Assembly (NCBI RefSeq): GCF_028823535.1
Contig: NZ_JAQIYM010000013.1
Coordinates: 166,602-230,601, forward strand
DNA length: 64,000 nucleotides
Source: Pseudomonas serbica
GTDB lineage: Bacteria > Pseudomonadota > Gammaproteobacteria > Pseudomonadales > Pseudomonadaceae
Direction of reading: 5' to 3'
Position 1 is the first letter of the stretch. Each line of letters starts with the position of its first letter. The notes under the pieces were generated by a model that worked only from the letters and a program-made list of their open reading frames with translations, was not told the DNA's origin and did no database searches. The translations under genes were made by a program, and so were the position numbers. This document shows, piece after piece, positions 35,101-44,921 of the stretch.

Positions 35101-35678
35101 GCCGATGCTCCTTGGGCAGGGCTCAATTCATCGGCGAAGCGTCCGTCGAGCAAGATGAAGACCATGCGCGCCATCGCTTCGGTGCGGTTGCTCCAGGCAT
35201 GGTTGGTACCGCGCTGCACCACGACGTCGCCGCGCTTGAGGTGCACTTCCTCCTCATCGAGCACCAGCCACACTTCGCCTTCAGTGACGATGCCGTAGTC
35301 GAGGGTCTCGGTGCGGTGCATCAGTTTATGTCGAGAGTCCGCTTTGCCGGTGCCGGCGTGGGACTCGCCAATTTCGACGAACGCCGCCGCGGCACTTTCC
35401 GCGCTGACCTGGTTCTGCACGCTGTCCGGCGGAATATCCACCACCCGAATCACACTGCCCAGGGGGCCGGGGCTCAGTTGCAGGGGTTTGCTGCTGGGGT
35501 CACTGGCGTTGTCGAGCAAGGCCGGGCTGGTGCTGCTGTTCCACAGTTCGTAAAACACCGTGCCCGGCACCGACGCCAGCGGGAACACGTTCGGCGTCGG
35601 CCCGCTGCTGGCGACAATCGCCTGGCCATGCTGATCGTGACCGGTGACCACTCGTTTGAATTCAGGAAGCGCTTGCAT
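35097..35678 (-). CDS. Cupin-domain protein
   Basis: 193 residues with a C-terminal single cupin barrel (about residues 110-175): metal ligands in HRTETLDYGIVTEGEVWLVL and later RGTNHAW. Such proteins include small dioxygenases, isomerases and regulators. GAGGA precedes the ATG. The MFS gene stops 13 bases upstream and the FAH-family gene overlaps its end, so it belongs to the operon. It may be a dioxygenase or an isomerase acting on a ring-cleavage product. Confidence 0.82.
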   Translation of the reverse strand: MQALPEFKRVVTGHDQHGQAIVASSGPTPNVFPLASVPGTVFYELWNSSTSPALLDNASDPSSKPLQLSPGPLGSVIRVVDIPPDSVQNQVSAESAAAAFVEIGESHAGTGKADSRHKLMHRTETLDYGIVTEGEVWLVLDEEEVHLKRGDVVVQRGTNHAWSNRTEAMARMVFILLDGRFADELSPAQGASA

Positions 35679-35691
35679 GGAAAATCCTCAT

Positions 35692-36942
35692 TCAGTTTCC
35701 GTCGCCGATGGTCGAGCCATCGACAACAATATTTGCGTGGGGCGCCAAACCACCGAGCCGCGGCACGGCCAGGCAAAACACTGCCACCAACAGTTGCAGC
35801 CCGCCCACAATGGCCAACGCATGGGGTAGCGCGGTGGCGACGCCACCGGTCATGCCGAGCACCACCAGGGGGCTGATGAATTCGCCGGCGAAGATGGCCG
35901 CGGTAAAACACCCCGCCGCCCGCCCGCGTTGATGGAAATCGACTTGCGCCATGATCCAGGTGATCAGTGTCGGCAGCATCAGGCCAATGCCCAGGCCGTT
36001 GATGGTCACGGCGACCACGACCTGCACATGGGTCAAGGCGTCAGCCATCAACAACCCGCCGATGCCCGCCAGCACATAGGCAAGCAACAGCATGTGCTGC
36101 CCACGCATGGCGCTGAACAAGCGAAAACTCAACGCACCGACGAGTACGCCCAGCTGATTGGCGCCCATGGTCATGCCGATCTGTTGCGGGGCATCCACCT
36201 GCAGCAGGTTGAGCAGGTATCCGGCCTGCACCGGCACGATGAACAGGCTCAGCCCTGCCAGCAGCGACAACACATACAGGGGGGCGAGCGGGCGCCAAGG
36301 GAATTTGCCCGTGGGCATCGGCGGGGTGGTTGGCTCGGGTTGCGCAGCGGCCTGTGGCTCCCACAGTTTCCAGGCCATCAGCGGCAGGAAAACCAGGCCC
36401 ACGGCGTACAGCGCAAACGGCGTACGCCAATCGTTTTGCCCGAGGAAACCACCCAGCGCGATGAACACCGCTGCCGACAACGAGGTGGCGACCATCTGCA
36501 AGGCAAACAGACGCTCCCGCCGGGCGCCGCTGTAGTAGTCGCCCATCAGCGTGGTGCAGCAGGTCATGATGCCCGCCTCGGCCAAGCCGATGCCCGCGCG
36601 ACTGAGCACGATCGCCGGCAGCGAGTCGAGCCACAGCGGCAGCACGCCGCAGAGCACGTACAGCGTCATGCTGGCCAGCAACAACGGCTTGCGCCCCAGG
36701 CGATCGGCGATCAGCCCGGCGAACGGCGCCAGCAAGGCGATCACCAAGGCTGGTAACGTCAATACGATCGGAACCATTACGGCGCTGCCGGGCACGTCGG
36801 CAAAATGCGCCTGCATCCGCGGCAACACCGGGGCCAGCAACACCGCGCCCAGCACCGGCAGACAGCTGCCCAGCAGCAACAACAGCGATTGCGCCCATCC
36901 GGCTTGCCGGGTGGAATGTGCTACGAAGACATTAGCGACCAT
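35692..36942 (-). CDS. MFS transporter in the catabolic operon
   Basis: About 416 residues and 12 transmembrane helices. GLIADRLGRKPLLLASM is the MFS loop 2-3 motif and SRAGIGLAEAGIMT the helix 4-5 motif. I start at the ATG giving MVANVFVAHS (AAGGAG upstream), which overlaps the RND gene end by 11 bases; the longer open frame reads through the RND gene out of frame. It probably imports the growth substrate, or exports an intermediate, across the inner membrane. Confidence 0.87.
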   Translation of the reverse strand: MVANVFVAHSTRQAGWAQSLLLLLGSCLPVLGAVLLAPVLPRMQAHFADVPGSAVMVPIVLTLPALVIALLAPFAGLIADRLGRKPLLLASMTLYVLCGVLPLWLDSLPAIVLSRAGIGLAEAGIMTCCTTLMGDYYSGARRERLFALQMVATSLSAAVFIALGGFLGQNDWRTPFALYAVGLVFLPLMAWKLWEPQAAAQPEPTTPPMPTGKFPWRPLAPLYVLSLLAGLSLFIVPVQAGYLLNLLQVDAPQQIGMTMGANQLGVLVGALSFRLFSAMRGQHMLLLAYVLAGIGGLLMADALTHVQVVVAVTINGLGIGLMLPTLITWIMAQVDFHQRGRAAGCFTAAIFAGEFISPLVVLGMTGGVATALPHALAIVGGLQLLVAVFCLAVPRLGGLAPHANIVVDGSTIGDGN

Positions 36943-39397
36943 GGCACGGCTCCTTGATGCGCAGGTGAGGAACGTTGGCAACCACCGCCGTCTCGGAACC
37001 TGCGACGTTGCGCACCGCCACTGGACCTTGCGCCTCGCTGCGTGCGGGCAGCAGGAAGTACGCCAGCGCCGGCAGCAACACCAGGGCGCCAACCATGTTC
37101 CAGACGAACATGAAGGCCAGCAGCACGCCCATGTCGGCCTGGAACTTGATCGGTGAAAACGTCCAGGTCGCGACACCAATCGCCAGGGTGATACCGGTCA
37201 GCATCACCACCTTGCCGGTGGACACCAGCGCACGGTAATAGGCTTCTGACAGGCTCGACCCTTGGCGCAGATGGCCCAGCAGAATGCTCATCACGTACAA
37301 CGCATAGTCGACGCCGATACCCACGCCCAAGGCGATGACCGGCAGCGTGGCGACTTTCACACCGATGTTCAGCCAGACCATCAAGGCTTCGCAGAGGATG
37401 GAGGTGAGCATCAGCGGAATCACCGCGCACAGGGTCGCGCGCCAGGAGCGGAAGGTGATCAGGCACAGCAGAATGACTGCGCCATAGACCCAGACGAGCA
37501 TTTCGCGGTTGGCTTGCTTGACCACGATATTGGTCGCCGCTTCGATCCCGGCGTTACCGGCGGCCAGGAGAAACTGCACCTCGTCGGTGTTGTTCGCCGC
37601 GGCAAATTGCTCCACGTGCTCGACCAGGCGGGTCAGCGTCTCGGCCTTGTGGTCGGTGAGGTAGGCGTACAGGGTCAACAGGCTGCAGTCTTCGTTGTAT
37701 AACCCGCGCGGCGCGCTGGCGGTGATCATGTTGAGCATCGCCTGGTTGTTCTGCAGCTCGTACCACTTCGGGTTGCCCTCACTGAGGCCGACCAGCATGC
37801 GCCGGTTGAGCAACGCCAGCGAGTTGGTCGAATCCACGCCCGGCAAGGCGCGCAGTTGCCAGTCCAGGGCATCGACCTTGGCCAGGATGTCGTAGCGCGC
37901 ACAGCTGCTGGCCGGGGTTTTCACCATCACCGCGAACAGGTCGCTGCTGGCGCCGTAATGACGGGTCAGGAAAGCATCGTCCTGGTTGTAGCGCGAGTCC
38001 GCGCGCAGCTCCGGTGCACCGGCGTCGAGGTCGCCGATTTTCAGTTGCAGGCTGACCACAAAACCGAGCGCAGCCAGCGCGAGGCTGATGGCGATGCACA
38101 GGCTCGCCCAGCGGCGATGGGTGAACAGGTCGAGAAAGCGCCAGAAGGCATGGCGGGTCTGGCCGCTTTGCTCAGCCTGTTCGCTTTTGAGGCTCAGCTG
38201 AGCCGCCCGCGGCGTTACGCCGACATAGGAGAGCAACACCGGCAGCAGGATCAGGTTGGTGAAGATCAACACCGCCACGCCGATGCTGGCGATCACCGCG
38301 AGGTCTTGAATGACCTGGATCTTGATCAGCATCAGCACGGCAAAACCCACGGCATCGCACAGCAGCGCCGTCAGCCCGGCGAGGAACAGGCGGCGGAAGG
38401 TGAAGCGCGCCGCCACCACCCGGTGCATGCCTCGGCCGATGTCCTGCATGATGCCGTTCATTTTCTGCGCGCCATGGCTCATGCCGATGGCAAACACCAG
38501 GAACGGTACCAGCACCGAATACGGGTCCAGTTGGTAGTCCAGCAAGGGCAGCAACCCGAGCTGCCAGACCACTGCCACCAGCGAGCACAACACCACCAGC
38601 ACCGTACTGCGCAGGCAGCGGGTGTACCAGAACAGCACGGCGGTGGTGATCAGGATTGCGACGGCAAAGAACAACAGGATCTGCTTCAGGCCGGCAATCA
38701 GGTCGCCGACCTTTTTCGCGAAACCGGTAATGCGAATGTCGATGTTGGCGCTTTGATAGGTGCTGCGCAGCGTCTCCAGCTGCTCGGACAACACCGCGTA
38801 ATCCAGCGGCTTGCCGTCAGGGGTGGTGGCCAGCAACGGCACATAAATGATGCTCGAGGTCTGGTCCAGAGCCACCAGTTGGCCAAGTTCGTTGGAGCGC
38901 TGCACATTGCGCCGCAGCGATTCGAGGTTGGCGGCGGTGCCGCTGTAGTCATCGGGAATCACCGGACCGCCGTCGAGGCCGTCCTCGGTTACGGCTACCC
39001 AGCGCGTGGCCGGTGTCCACAGCGACTTCATGTAGGCCCGGTCGACACCCGGCAGCAGGTAGAGTTGGTCACTCAGGGCTTGCAAGGTTTTCAGGTACTC
39101 GGCGTCGTAGATATCGCCGTGTTTGTTGGCGACCACGATGCGCAGCGCGTTGCCTAAGCCGGTGAGCTGTTTCTGATGCTCAAGGTAGTTGGCAATGTAG
39201 GGTTGCTGTGTGGGGATCATTTTTTCGAAGCTCGCATTGAGCTCGATACGGGTGGCTTGATAGCCGAGCACCAGGGTGGTCAGCACACACACCAACAGCA
39301 CCCACAGGCGGTGGTTGAACAGCGTGCGTTCCACCACGGAACCAGAGCGCGGATCGAAATTCGCCAGGCTGGCCGTGGCGTTGTCGAAAGACTTCAT
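36932..39397 (-). CDS. RND-superfamily (MMPL/HAE3-like) transporter
   Basis: 821 residues with two halves of six transmembrane helices and two large periplasmic loops. RLWVLLVCVLTTLVLGYQAT is helix 1, and the second half has VIALGVGIGVDYALYVMSI, typical of the predicted RND exporters that associate with DUF1302, DUF1329 and YCF48-like proteins. GAGGTT precedes the ATG, 4 bases after the YCF48-like gene stop. The four-gene module probably moves a hydrophobic ligand between inner and outer membranes; direction is not established. Confidence 0.87.
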   Translation of the reverse strand: MKSFDNATASLANFDPRSGSVVERTLFNHRLWVLLVCVLTTLVLGYQATRIELNASFEKMIPTQQPYIANYLEHQKQLTGLGNALRIVVANKHGDIYDAEYLKTLQALSDQLYLLPGVDRAYMKSLWTPATRWVAVTEDGLDGGPVIPDDYSGTAANLESLRRNVQRSNELGQLVALDQTSSIIYVPLLATTPDGKPLDYAVLSEQLETLRSTYQSANIDIRITGFAKKVGDLIAGLKQILLFFAVAILITTAVLFWYTRCLRSTVLVVLCSLVAVVWQLGLLPLLDYQLDPYSVLVPFLVFAIGMSHGAQKMNGIMQDIGRGMHRVVAARFTFRRLFLAGLTALLCDAVGFAVLMLIKIQVIQDLAVIASIGVAVLIFTNLILLPVLLSYVGVTPRAAQLSLKSEQAEQSGQTRHAFWRFLDLFTHRRWASLCIAISLALAALGFVVSLQLKIGDLDAGAPELRADSRYNQDDAFLTRHYGASSDLFAVMVKTPASSCARYDILAKVDALDWQLRALPGVDSTNSLALLNRRMLVGLSEGNPKWYELQNNQAMLNMITASAPRGLYNEDCSLLTLYAYLTDHKAETLTRLVEHVEQFAAANNTDEVQFLLAAGNAGIEAATNIVVKQANREMLVWVYGAVILLCLITFRSWRATLCAVIPLMLTSILCEALMVWLNIGVKVATLPVIALGVGIGVDYALYVMSILLGHLRQGSSLSEAYYRALVSTGKVVMLTGITLAIGVATWTFSPIKFQADMGVLLAFMFVWNMVGALVLLPALAYFLLPARSEAQGPVAVRNVAGSETAVVANVPHLRIKEPCHGR

Positions 39398-39401
39398 AAC
39401 C

Positions 39402-40505
39402 TCACTCCGAAGCGGTAGCGATTGACGGCGAGATGCGCGTCAACCCAGTGAAACCGGCCAGCGTCAGGCTGCCGTCGGCGGCCTGGACAACACTGGCAAC
39501 GGGCTTGCCGAGCGGCTTGCCGTAGGGCTGGAGCAGTGCGCCGGGCTGGCTGTTGGTGCGAAACAGGGCGCCGCTCTGATTGACCAGCAACAACTGGCCG
39601 TCATCGGTGCGAATCCCGTCGCTGAACGACACCGGCATCGTCACCGACGCGGGCTGGAAGCTTTCGCCCAGGTCGCTGGAGACAAACGCATTGCCCTTCA
39701 AGCCGGCCACCAGCAACACGCCGTCATCGCGCATTTGCAGGGTGAAAAAACTGCCCGCGTAAGGACTTTCCAACTGCGTGAATGACTTGCCGGCATCCGT
39801 CGAACGAGCCAGATAACCCTGCTCGCCGGCCAGGAACCAGTGCTCGCCTTGTTGCGCGATGGCCGACAAGTGCGCGCCCATCGGGTTATCGATTTGCCCC
39901 ATGATGGATTGCCAGGTGGTACCGCCATCGTCGGTGCGAAACGCCAGGCCGTAAGCGCCAACAATCAGGCCGTGCCGGTCATCGACGAATTGCAGGGCGA
40001 GAAACGGTTTGTCAGCAGCCTCACCGGCAAGCCGTTCAGCCGTTTGCACGCGCGCGGCGGCGGCATCCGGATCGCTTGCAGATGGCAGTTGCTCGGTGGC
40101 GGCCGCCAACTCAAGTTGTGCCGCACGCAAACCGTCCAGTTGCACAACCCAGTGTTCACCTCCGTCGCGCGATGCCAGCACGACGCCGCCATGCCCCACG
40201 GCCCAGCCTGTGTTGGCGTCGACAAACTGCACGGCGGTCAGGCTGACCGAAACCGGCACCGCTGCCTGGCGCCAGCTCACGCCATTGTCATCGGAAAGCA
40301 GCACGATGCCCCGCTCCCCCACCGCCACCAGCCGCGCGCCTGCCCGGGCCAGGTCCAGCAGCACCGCGGATTGCGCTTGCGGTGCCAGCATCGCCGGCGT
40401 ATTGAGTGCGTCGCCCACCGCAGCGGCCTGCGCCAGGCTCAACGGCGCCAGAGGCAGCGCCATCAACCACATCAGCCGACCAACCACCTGACAGAATCTG
40501 TTCAT
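39402..40505 (-). CDS. YCF48-like/BNR-repeat beta-propeller, exported
   Basis: 367 residues with a signal peptide (LMWLMALPLAPLSLAQAAA). Several WD40/BNR-like repeats carry Asp-box-like turns: SDDNGVSWRQA, SRDGGEHWVV, RTDDGGTTWQS, STDAGKSFTQ and SSDLGESF. This is the YCF48/photosystem II stability factor-like propeller found beside RND and DUF1329 genes in proteobacteria. It probably acts in the periplasm as an accessory of the transporter. GAGGTCG precedes the ATG. Confidence 0.87.
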   Translation of the reverse strand: MNRFCQVVGRLMWLMALPLAPLSLAQAAAVGDALNTPAMLAPQAQSAVLLDLARAGARLVAVGERGIVLLSDDNGVSWRQAAVPVSVSLTAVQFVDANTGWAVGHGGVVLASRDGGEHWVVQLDGLRAAQLELAAATEQLPSASDPDAAAARVQTAERLAGEAADKPFLALQFVDDRHGLIVGAYGLAFRTDDGGTTWQSIMGQIDNPMGAHLSAIAQQGEHWFLAGEQGYLARSTDAGKSFTQLESPYAGSFFTLQMRDDGVLLVAGLKGNAFVSSDLGESFQPASVTMPVSFSDGIRTDDGQLLLVNQSGALFRTNSQPGALLQPYGKPLGKPVASVVQAADGSLTLAGFTGLTRISPSIATASE

Positions 40506-40566
40506 ACCGACCTCGAAAAACCGTTTGATACCGGATCACGCTGCGCCAGCCGCGACCCGGTCTGAC

Positions 40567-41961
40567 TCAACGAACCCCGGCACCCGCCATCGCCGCAGGC
40601 GAGAACTCGGAGGCCTTGTAGCGATCCACCACGCCGTACTGTTCGGGCTGGCCGGTGTAGACGTTCTGGATAAACCAGGCGCCGGAGGTCAGGTCGTAAA
40701 AACCGGAAGACAACTGCGCTTGTGCAGGCAGGTCCGGCAGGACCGCGGGCAACGACCACAGGGTCTTGGCCAACTGGCCGTTGGCATCCCAACGGTCGCC
40801 CAACATGGCTTGCCAGGTGTCTTCATCGAGGTAATAGCGGCCCTTCGGCAACTGGTGACGCTTGCCCGGCGCCAGCTCCGCTTCCACGACCCAGACCCGG
40901 TGCAATTCCCAACGCACGTAATCGGGGTTCATGTGATGGGCGAGGAACAGGTCTTCAGGTTTGGCGGCGGTTTGCACCTTGTTGGTGTTGTAGGGGATGT
41001 ACATCTCCTGCTTGCCCACCAGTTTCCAGTTGAAGCGGTCCATGCGGCCCTGGAACACGCTCAATTCGTCGAAGGACATCACCCCGGCAGTCGCCGGTGT
41101 CGGTGTATCGCAGCAGGCATTCGGCAGTTTGCGCACGCGACGTTGGCCGGTCAGGTAGACGTGGGCCTGGGACAAGTCGCCGTTGATGTTGGTACGGCCC
41201 ATGATCTGCTCGCCGGCGCGCAACGGCGGCCCGACGTTGAGCAGGCGGAACAGCCAATAGTCACCGTCAAAAGTCTCCGGCGATCCGTCCTGGTAGTAAT
41301 ACGGCATCTCCTGAATGGCTTGGCCATCGGTGGTCATGACCGGCTTGCCATCGGCGGTCATCAGGTAGTGACGAAAATGCATCGACAGCGAGGTCCCGCG
41401 CCAATTCAGCACATGGTTCCACATGGCTTCGGCACCGTTTTTCGGCACCGGAAACGGAATACCGCCAAAGGCGCCTTCGGGGACGGGGCCGGCGCTGCTG
41501 TCGACCAGTTTGGCGCGGGTGGCGTTTTTCAGCGTGTTGTCATACACCCACTGCGGCGCGGCGGCGGTGCGACGGGTCTGGTACACATCGATGCGATAGG
41601 TGTCCGGGAAACGCTTGAACATTTCCTTGGTGCCATCGCTGAGTTTGCCGGCGTATTGCGCCAGGTTTTTCGAGGTGATGCTGAACAGCGGTTTGTCTGC
41701 CGCAAACGGGTCGGAACGCTTGCCGCCTTCCTTGAACGAAGGATCGACCTTGGTGTAACCACCGTCCCACGCCGGAATGGAGCCGTCGGCATTGCCGGCG
41801 CGCTCGGCGCCAAAAGGCGTCAGGTTTTTCGACAGTTTGGCCGCGTCTTCCGCCGTCGCAGCGCCCGCCATCTGGCTGCAAATGGCCAGGCTTCCCAGCA
41901 GTGCAAAGCAAAGGGTTTTGAGCTTGAAGGCTCCGGTTTTCTTGTTATGGGTCATGCGCAA
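40567..41961 (-). CDS. DUF1329 family protein (LolB-like fold), exported
   Basis: 464 residues with a signal peptide (LKTLCFALLGSLAICSQMAGA). KNLTPFGAERAGNADGSIPAW at the N-terminus, YRIDVYQTRRTAAAPQWVYD, the later WVVEAELAPGKRH and YYLDEDTW are hallmarks of DUF1329, a periplasmic or outer-membrane-associated family with a predicted lipoprotein-carrier-like fold. It begins 6 bases after the DUF1302 stop, and the two families almost always occur together. Likely a hydrophobic ligand carrier for the RND system. Confidence 0.9.
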   Translation of the reverse strand: MRMTHNKKTGAFKLKTLCFALLGSLAICSQMAGAATAEDAAKLSKNLTPFGAERAGNADGSIPAWDGGYTKVDPSFKEGGKRSDPFAADKPLFSITSKNLAQYAGKLSDGTKEMFKRFPDTYRIDVYQTRRTAAAPQWVYDNTLKNATRAKLVDSSAGPVPEGAFGGIPFPVPKNGAEAMWNHVLNWRGTSLSMHFRHYLMTADGKPVMTTDGQAIQEMPYYYQDGSPETFDGDYWLFRLLNVGPPLRAGEQIMGRTNINGDLSQAHVYLTGQRRVRKLPNACCDTPTPATAGVMSFDELSVFQGRMDRFNWKLVGKQEMYIPYNTNKVQTAAKPEDLFLAHHMNPDYVRWELHRVWVVEAELAPGKRHQLPKGRYYLDEDTWQAMLGDRWDANGQLAKTLWSLPAVLPDLPAQAQLSSGFYDLTSGAWFIQNVYTGQPEQYGVVDRYKASEFSPAAMAGAGVR

Positions 41962-41967
41962 GTCCTC

Positions 41968-43665
41968 TTAAAACGTGGTCTTGACGGAGAAAGACAGATA
42001 ATCCCGGTCTTTCAGCGATTGCTTGTAATTGAACTGGCTGGCGGCGTTGAGGTTGGTGTCCTCGGCGCCGTAGTAATGCGTGTAGGTCAGCCCGGCGGTG
42101 ACGCGATCCAGGTAGGTGGCGGTGATGCCGATGTTCATGTCGCCGCCGTTGTCCGGCCCGAACGAGCTGACAACCGCCGATTTGCCCAGTGGGAAATAAC
42201 TGAGGCCGACCGGAATGCTGATATCGATGCCGGAGAAGAACTGGCGGTACGTCGGGGTGTAGACCACCTTGAAACCGAGGCCGTCATCGGTGGCATTGGG
42301 GTCAAGGGCGGCACGGTTTTTGGTGACGCTCAGCAGGCGGTTCCAGGCGATCTCACCGACCAGTCCGGATTCCCTGGCAAGGAAGTTCGGTCCGAACGAC
42401 GCCAGGACGTTGAGGTTGACGTGGGCGGTACGGCCGACCGCGTAGAGGGCGTCGTCATCGTTGTCGGCGACCACGCCGGGCAGGACGGTTTGCCCGTTGG
42501 AAACCAGCGGCATGTTCCAGCGCATCGAGGCTTCACCGGCGAAGCTGTATTCGTCGACGGTGGTGGAAAAACTGGCGCCGAAGGCGCGAATGTCTTCCGG
42601 GTACACCCAGTAGTACTCGCCGATCTGGCCAGTGCCGAAGTTCGGCGCACCGGTGGAGGGTTTGAGATACAGCTTGGGTGTCTTGTCGTGATACTGGATC
42701 GCGTACAGGCCGTACTCGACCGTCTCGGCGCTGTACTTCAACTGCAGGCCACCCTGCCCCGAACTTTTCGCTTCCTTGTCATTGCCATGGAAGAACGCCG
42801 CCGGGCTGCCGGGATTGCCACCGAGGAAAGCCGGAAATGGCGCGCCCACGATCAAGCGTTCGTTGCCTTCACCAATGGTGTCACTGGTGGAAAAGTAACT
42901 GCCGGCACCCGGCAGGCGTGTCTCTTCCCACTCCAGCTGGTAAAAGGCGCCGAGTGATACGTCGTTGGTCAGTTGAAACGTGCCGGACAGTTGATTGACC
43001 GGACGGGTGATTTCCTTGAACTGGGTGTTGGGTACGGACTGCGCCTTCACCACGTCGACCGGCGCCATGCCACCGGCAATGCCGTTGGCCCCGAAGAACA
43101 GGCTCTCGCCCCAGATCAAGCCGTGGCGACCGGCACGCACGGACGTGGCGTGGTCGGCCAGCTCGCCGTTCCAGTACACGAACGCATCGAGCAATTCGCC
43201 TTTACCGCCGTGCAGATGGCGAGTGTCGTCGGTGAATTCGTCATAGGCCACGGAACGGGCGTTGGCCCGGGCCGGGTCGTCGTTGTCGTTGTCCTGCTGG
43301 TATTCGGTGTCGTACCAGGCGGCGCCACTGAGGCGCGCGCCGACGTTCTTGAACGACATGTCCAGCTCGGAAAGGATGTCCGTGCGGTTGGAGATCAGGC
43401 CCTTCTTGAAGGCCCGGTCGCCGTCGTCCTGGTTGAGTGCTACCTGGCCCTCGCTCAATTTGCTGCTGGGATTTTGCGTGCGCCAGGCGGCGCTGTACTT
43501 CACCGTGTTGTCCCAACGCAGGTTGAAATCCGGATTGCCGGTGTCTACCGAAAAGGCCTGGGCAGCCTGACTGCACAGCACCAACGCCGCGGCGAGGGTG
43601 AAACCAAAGGGTGCAGAGGGGCTGACCGGGCGGCGCGCAAGCGTCGCAGTCGTGGAACTAACCAT
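41968..43665 (-). CDS. DUF1302 family outer-membrane protein
   Basis: 565 residues with a signal peptide (FGFTLAAALVLCSQAAQA) and a beta-rich body ending in aromatic residues (YLSFSVKTTF), as expected for a large outer-membrane barrel. The sequence FSVDTGNPDFNLRWDNTVKY near the start and RHGLIWGESLFFGANGI are typical of DUF1302. AGAGG precedes the ATG. It heads the DUF1302-DUF1329-YCF48-like-RND module and probably forms the outer-membrane passage for the operon's hydrophobic substrate. Confidence 0.9.
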   Translation of the reverse strand: MVSSTTATLARRPVSPSAPFGFTLAAALVLCSQAAQAFSVDTGNPDFNLRWDNTVKYSAAWRTQNPSSKLSEGQVALNQDDGDRAFKKGLISNRTDILSELDMSFKNVGARLSGAAWYDTEYQQDNDNDDPARANARSVAYDEFTDDTRHLHGGKGELLDAFVYWNGELADHATSVRAGRHGLIWGESLFFGANGIAGGMAPVDVVKAQSVPNTQFKEITRPVNQLSGTFQLTNDVSLGAFYQLEWEETRLPGAGSYFSTSDTIGEGNERLIVGAPFPAFLGGNPGSPAAFFHGNDKEAKSSGQGGLQLKYSAETVEYGLYAIQYHDKTPKLYLKPSTGAPNFGTGQIGEYYWVYPEDIRAFGASFSTTVDEYSFAGEASMRWNMPLVSNGQTVLPGVVADNDDDALYAVGRTAHVNLNVLASFGPNFLARESGLVGEIAWNRLLSVTKNRAALDPNATDDGLGFKVVYTPTYRQFFSGIDISIPVGLSYFPLGKSAVVSSFGPDNGGDMNIGITATYLDRVTAGLTYTHYYGAEDTNLNAASQFNYKQSLKDRDYLSFSVKTTF

Positions 43666-43709
43666 CGCGTTAACCTCTTGTTTTTATAGTGGTAACTGCT
43701 GTGGGTGAA

Positions 43710-44834
43710 TCAGATGGGCTCGGCCGTCAGCGCGAGCATTCGCTTGACCAGGCCGATGCGGTCGAACTCACGGTCGTGTTGCATTTCCTTGTCGCCGGCC
43801 AGCACCGAGCTTTCGCTGATGAATTTGCAGCGCTCGAAACGGCGCGCCATGAAGCGCTGCAGCTGTTGCTCGACGTTGCCGTCACGGGTCAGTTCTTCAC
43901 TGAGCACGATGGCATCTTCAATCGCCATGCCGGCGCCCTGGCCGAGGTGCGGCGTAGTCGCGTGGGCAGCATCGCCGATCAGCAGCACGCGACCGCGGTA
44001 CCAGGGCTCATTGACGAAGACCACTTCCATCGGCTTGTAGACCACTTGGCTGCTGTCGGTGATCTGCTCGCGCAGTTCGCCGATGAGGCCGGTGAAACCC
44101 TGCAAGCGCTGGCGCATCTGCTCGGCCAGCGTGGCCGGGTCCATCCACGGATTGGACGGTTCGTGGGACGTGAGAAACAGGTACATCAGGTCACCGGCCA
44201 GCGGCACCAGGCCGGCGTTGCCTTCGGCACTCTGGTAGTTGGCGAGGTGATCGATCTGCGGGGCACGCGGGAAGTTGTAGCGCCACACCGACTGGCCGGT
44301 GAAACGCGGTGTGTAGGTGTCGCCGAAGAGCAAATCACGAACCCTGGAGAACAGACCGTCCGCGCCAACCACCAGGTCGTAGACAGCGCTGCTGCCATCG
44401 GTGAACAGCGCATCGACGCTGTCGCCGGTGTCTTTCAAGGCTTCCACGCTAAGGCCCAGGCGTACTTGCGCGCCGAGTTCCAGCGCCGTTTCGCTGAGCA
44501 CCTTGTGCAGCGCCAGGCGCGAGATGCCGACGTTGGCCGGGTACGCAGGCCCTGCCAGGCGCTGACCCGGAATGCGCGCCAGTTGTTGGCCGGCCGGGCC
44601 ATAGATGGCGACGTCTTCAAAGGCGTACGCCGCATCGAGATATCCATCCAGCACGCCAAGCTTGGCCATCTCGCGGACCACGTTGCTTTGCTGGATGATC
44701 CCGACGCCGTACACCGTCCATTCTGACTTGAGTTCGATCAGATCGACCTCAATGCCCTTGCGCCGCAGTGCGATGGCCGCACACAAGCCACCAATGCCAC
44801 CGCCCACGATCAGAACTTTGTTCACTGCACTCAT
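43710..44834 (-). CDS. FAD-dependent aromatic monooxygenase (FdeE-like candidate)
   Basis: 374 residues. The FAD-binding motifs of group A flavoprotein hydroxylases are present: VGGGIGGLCAAIAL (GxGxxG) at the N-terminus, VVGADGLFSRVR (DG motif) and VLLIGDAAHATTPHLGQG (GD motif). These enzymes hydroxylate phenolic rings with NAD(P)H and O2. It is the first gene of the long minus-strand operon, with nod-box-like operator B 90 bp upstream. In Herbaspirillum, FdeE 8-hydroxylates naringenin; the same neighbours (extradiol dioxygenase, Rieske ferredoxin, NodD-like regulator) make that role plausible here. Confidence 0.87.
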   Translation of the reverse strand: MSAVNKVLIVGGGIGGLCAAIALRRKGIEVDLIELKSEWTVYGVGIIQQSNVVREMAKLGVLDGYLDAAYAFEDVAIYGPAGQQLARIPGQRLAGPAYPANVGISRLALHKVLSETALELGAQVRLGLSVEALKDTGDSVDALFTDGSSAVYDLVVGADGLFSRVRDLLFGDTYTPRFTGQSVWRYNFPRAPQIDHLANYQSAEGNAGLVPLAGDLMYLFLTSHEPSNPWMDPATLAEQMRQRLQGFTGLIGELREQITDSSQVVYKPMEVVFVNEPWYRGRVLLIGDAAHATTPHLGQGAGMAIEDAIVLSEELTRDGNVEQQLQRFMARRFERCKFISESSVLAGDKEMQHDREFDRIGLVKRMLALTAEPI

Positions 44835-44921
44835 GGTTTTCTCACTTGTTATTCTTGTGATTCGATGCAGCGTCGGGCACTGCGTCGTTGGGTTCAGCTT
44901 CCCGTCAAACCAGGGATTTGA

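Noticed and set aside
40525..42957. 810-residue plus-strand open frame opposite the DUF1329/DUF1302 genes
   Set aside because: Both genes beneath it have signal peptides, ribosome-binding sites and family motifs; the plus-strand frame has none.
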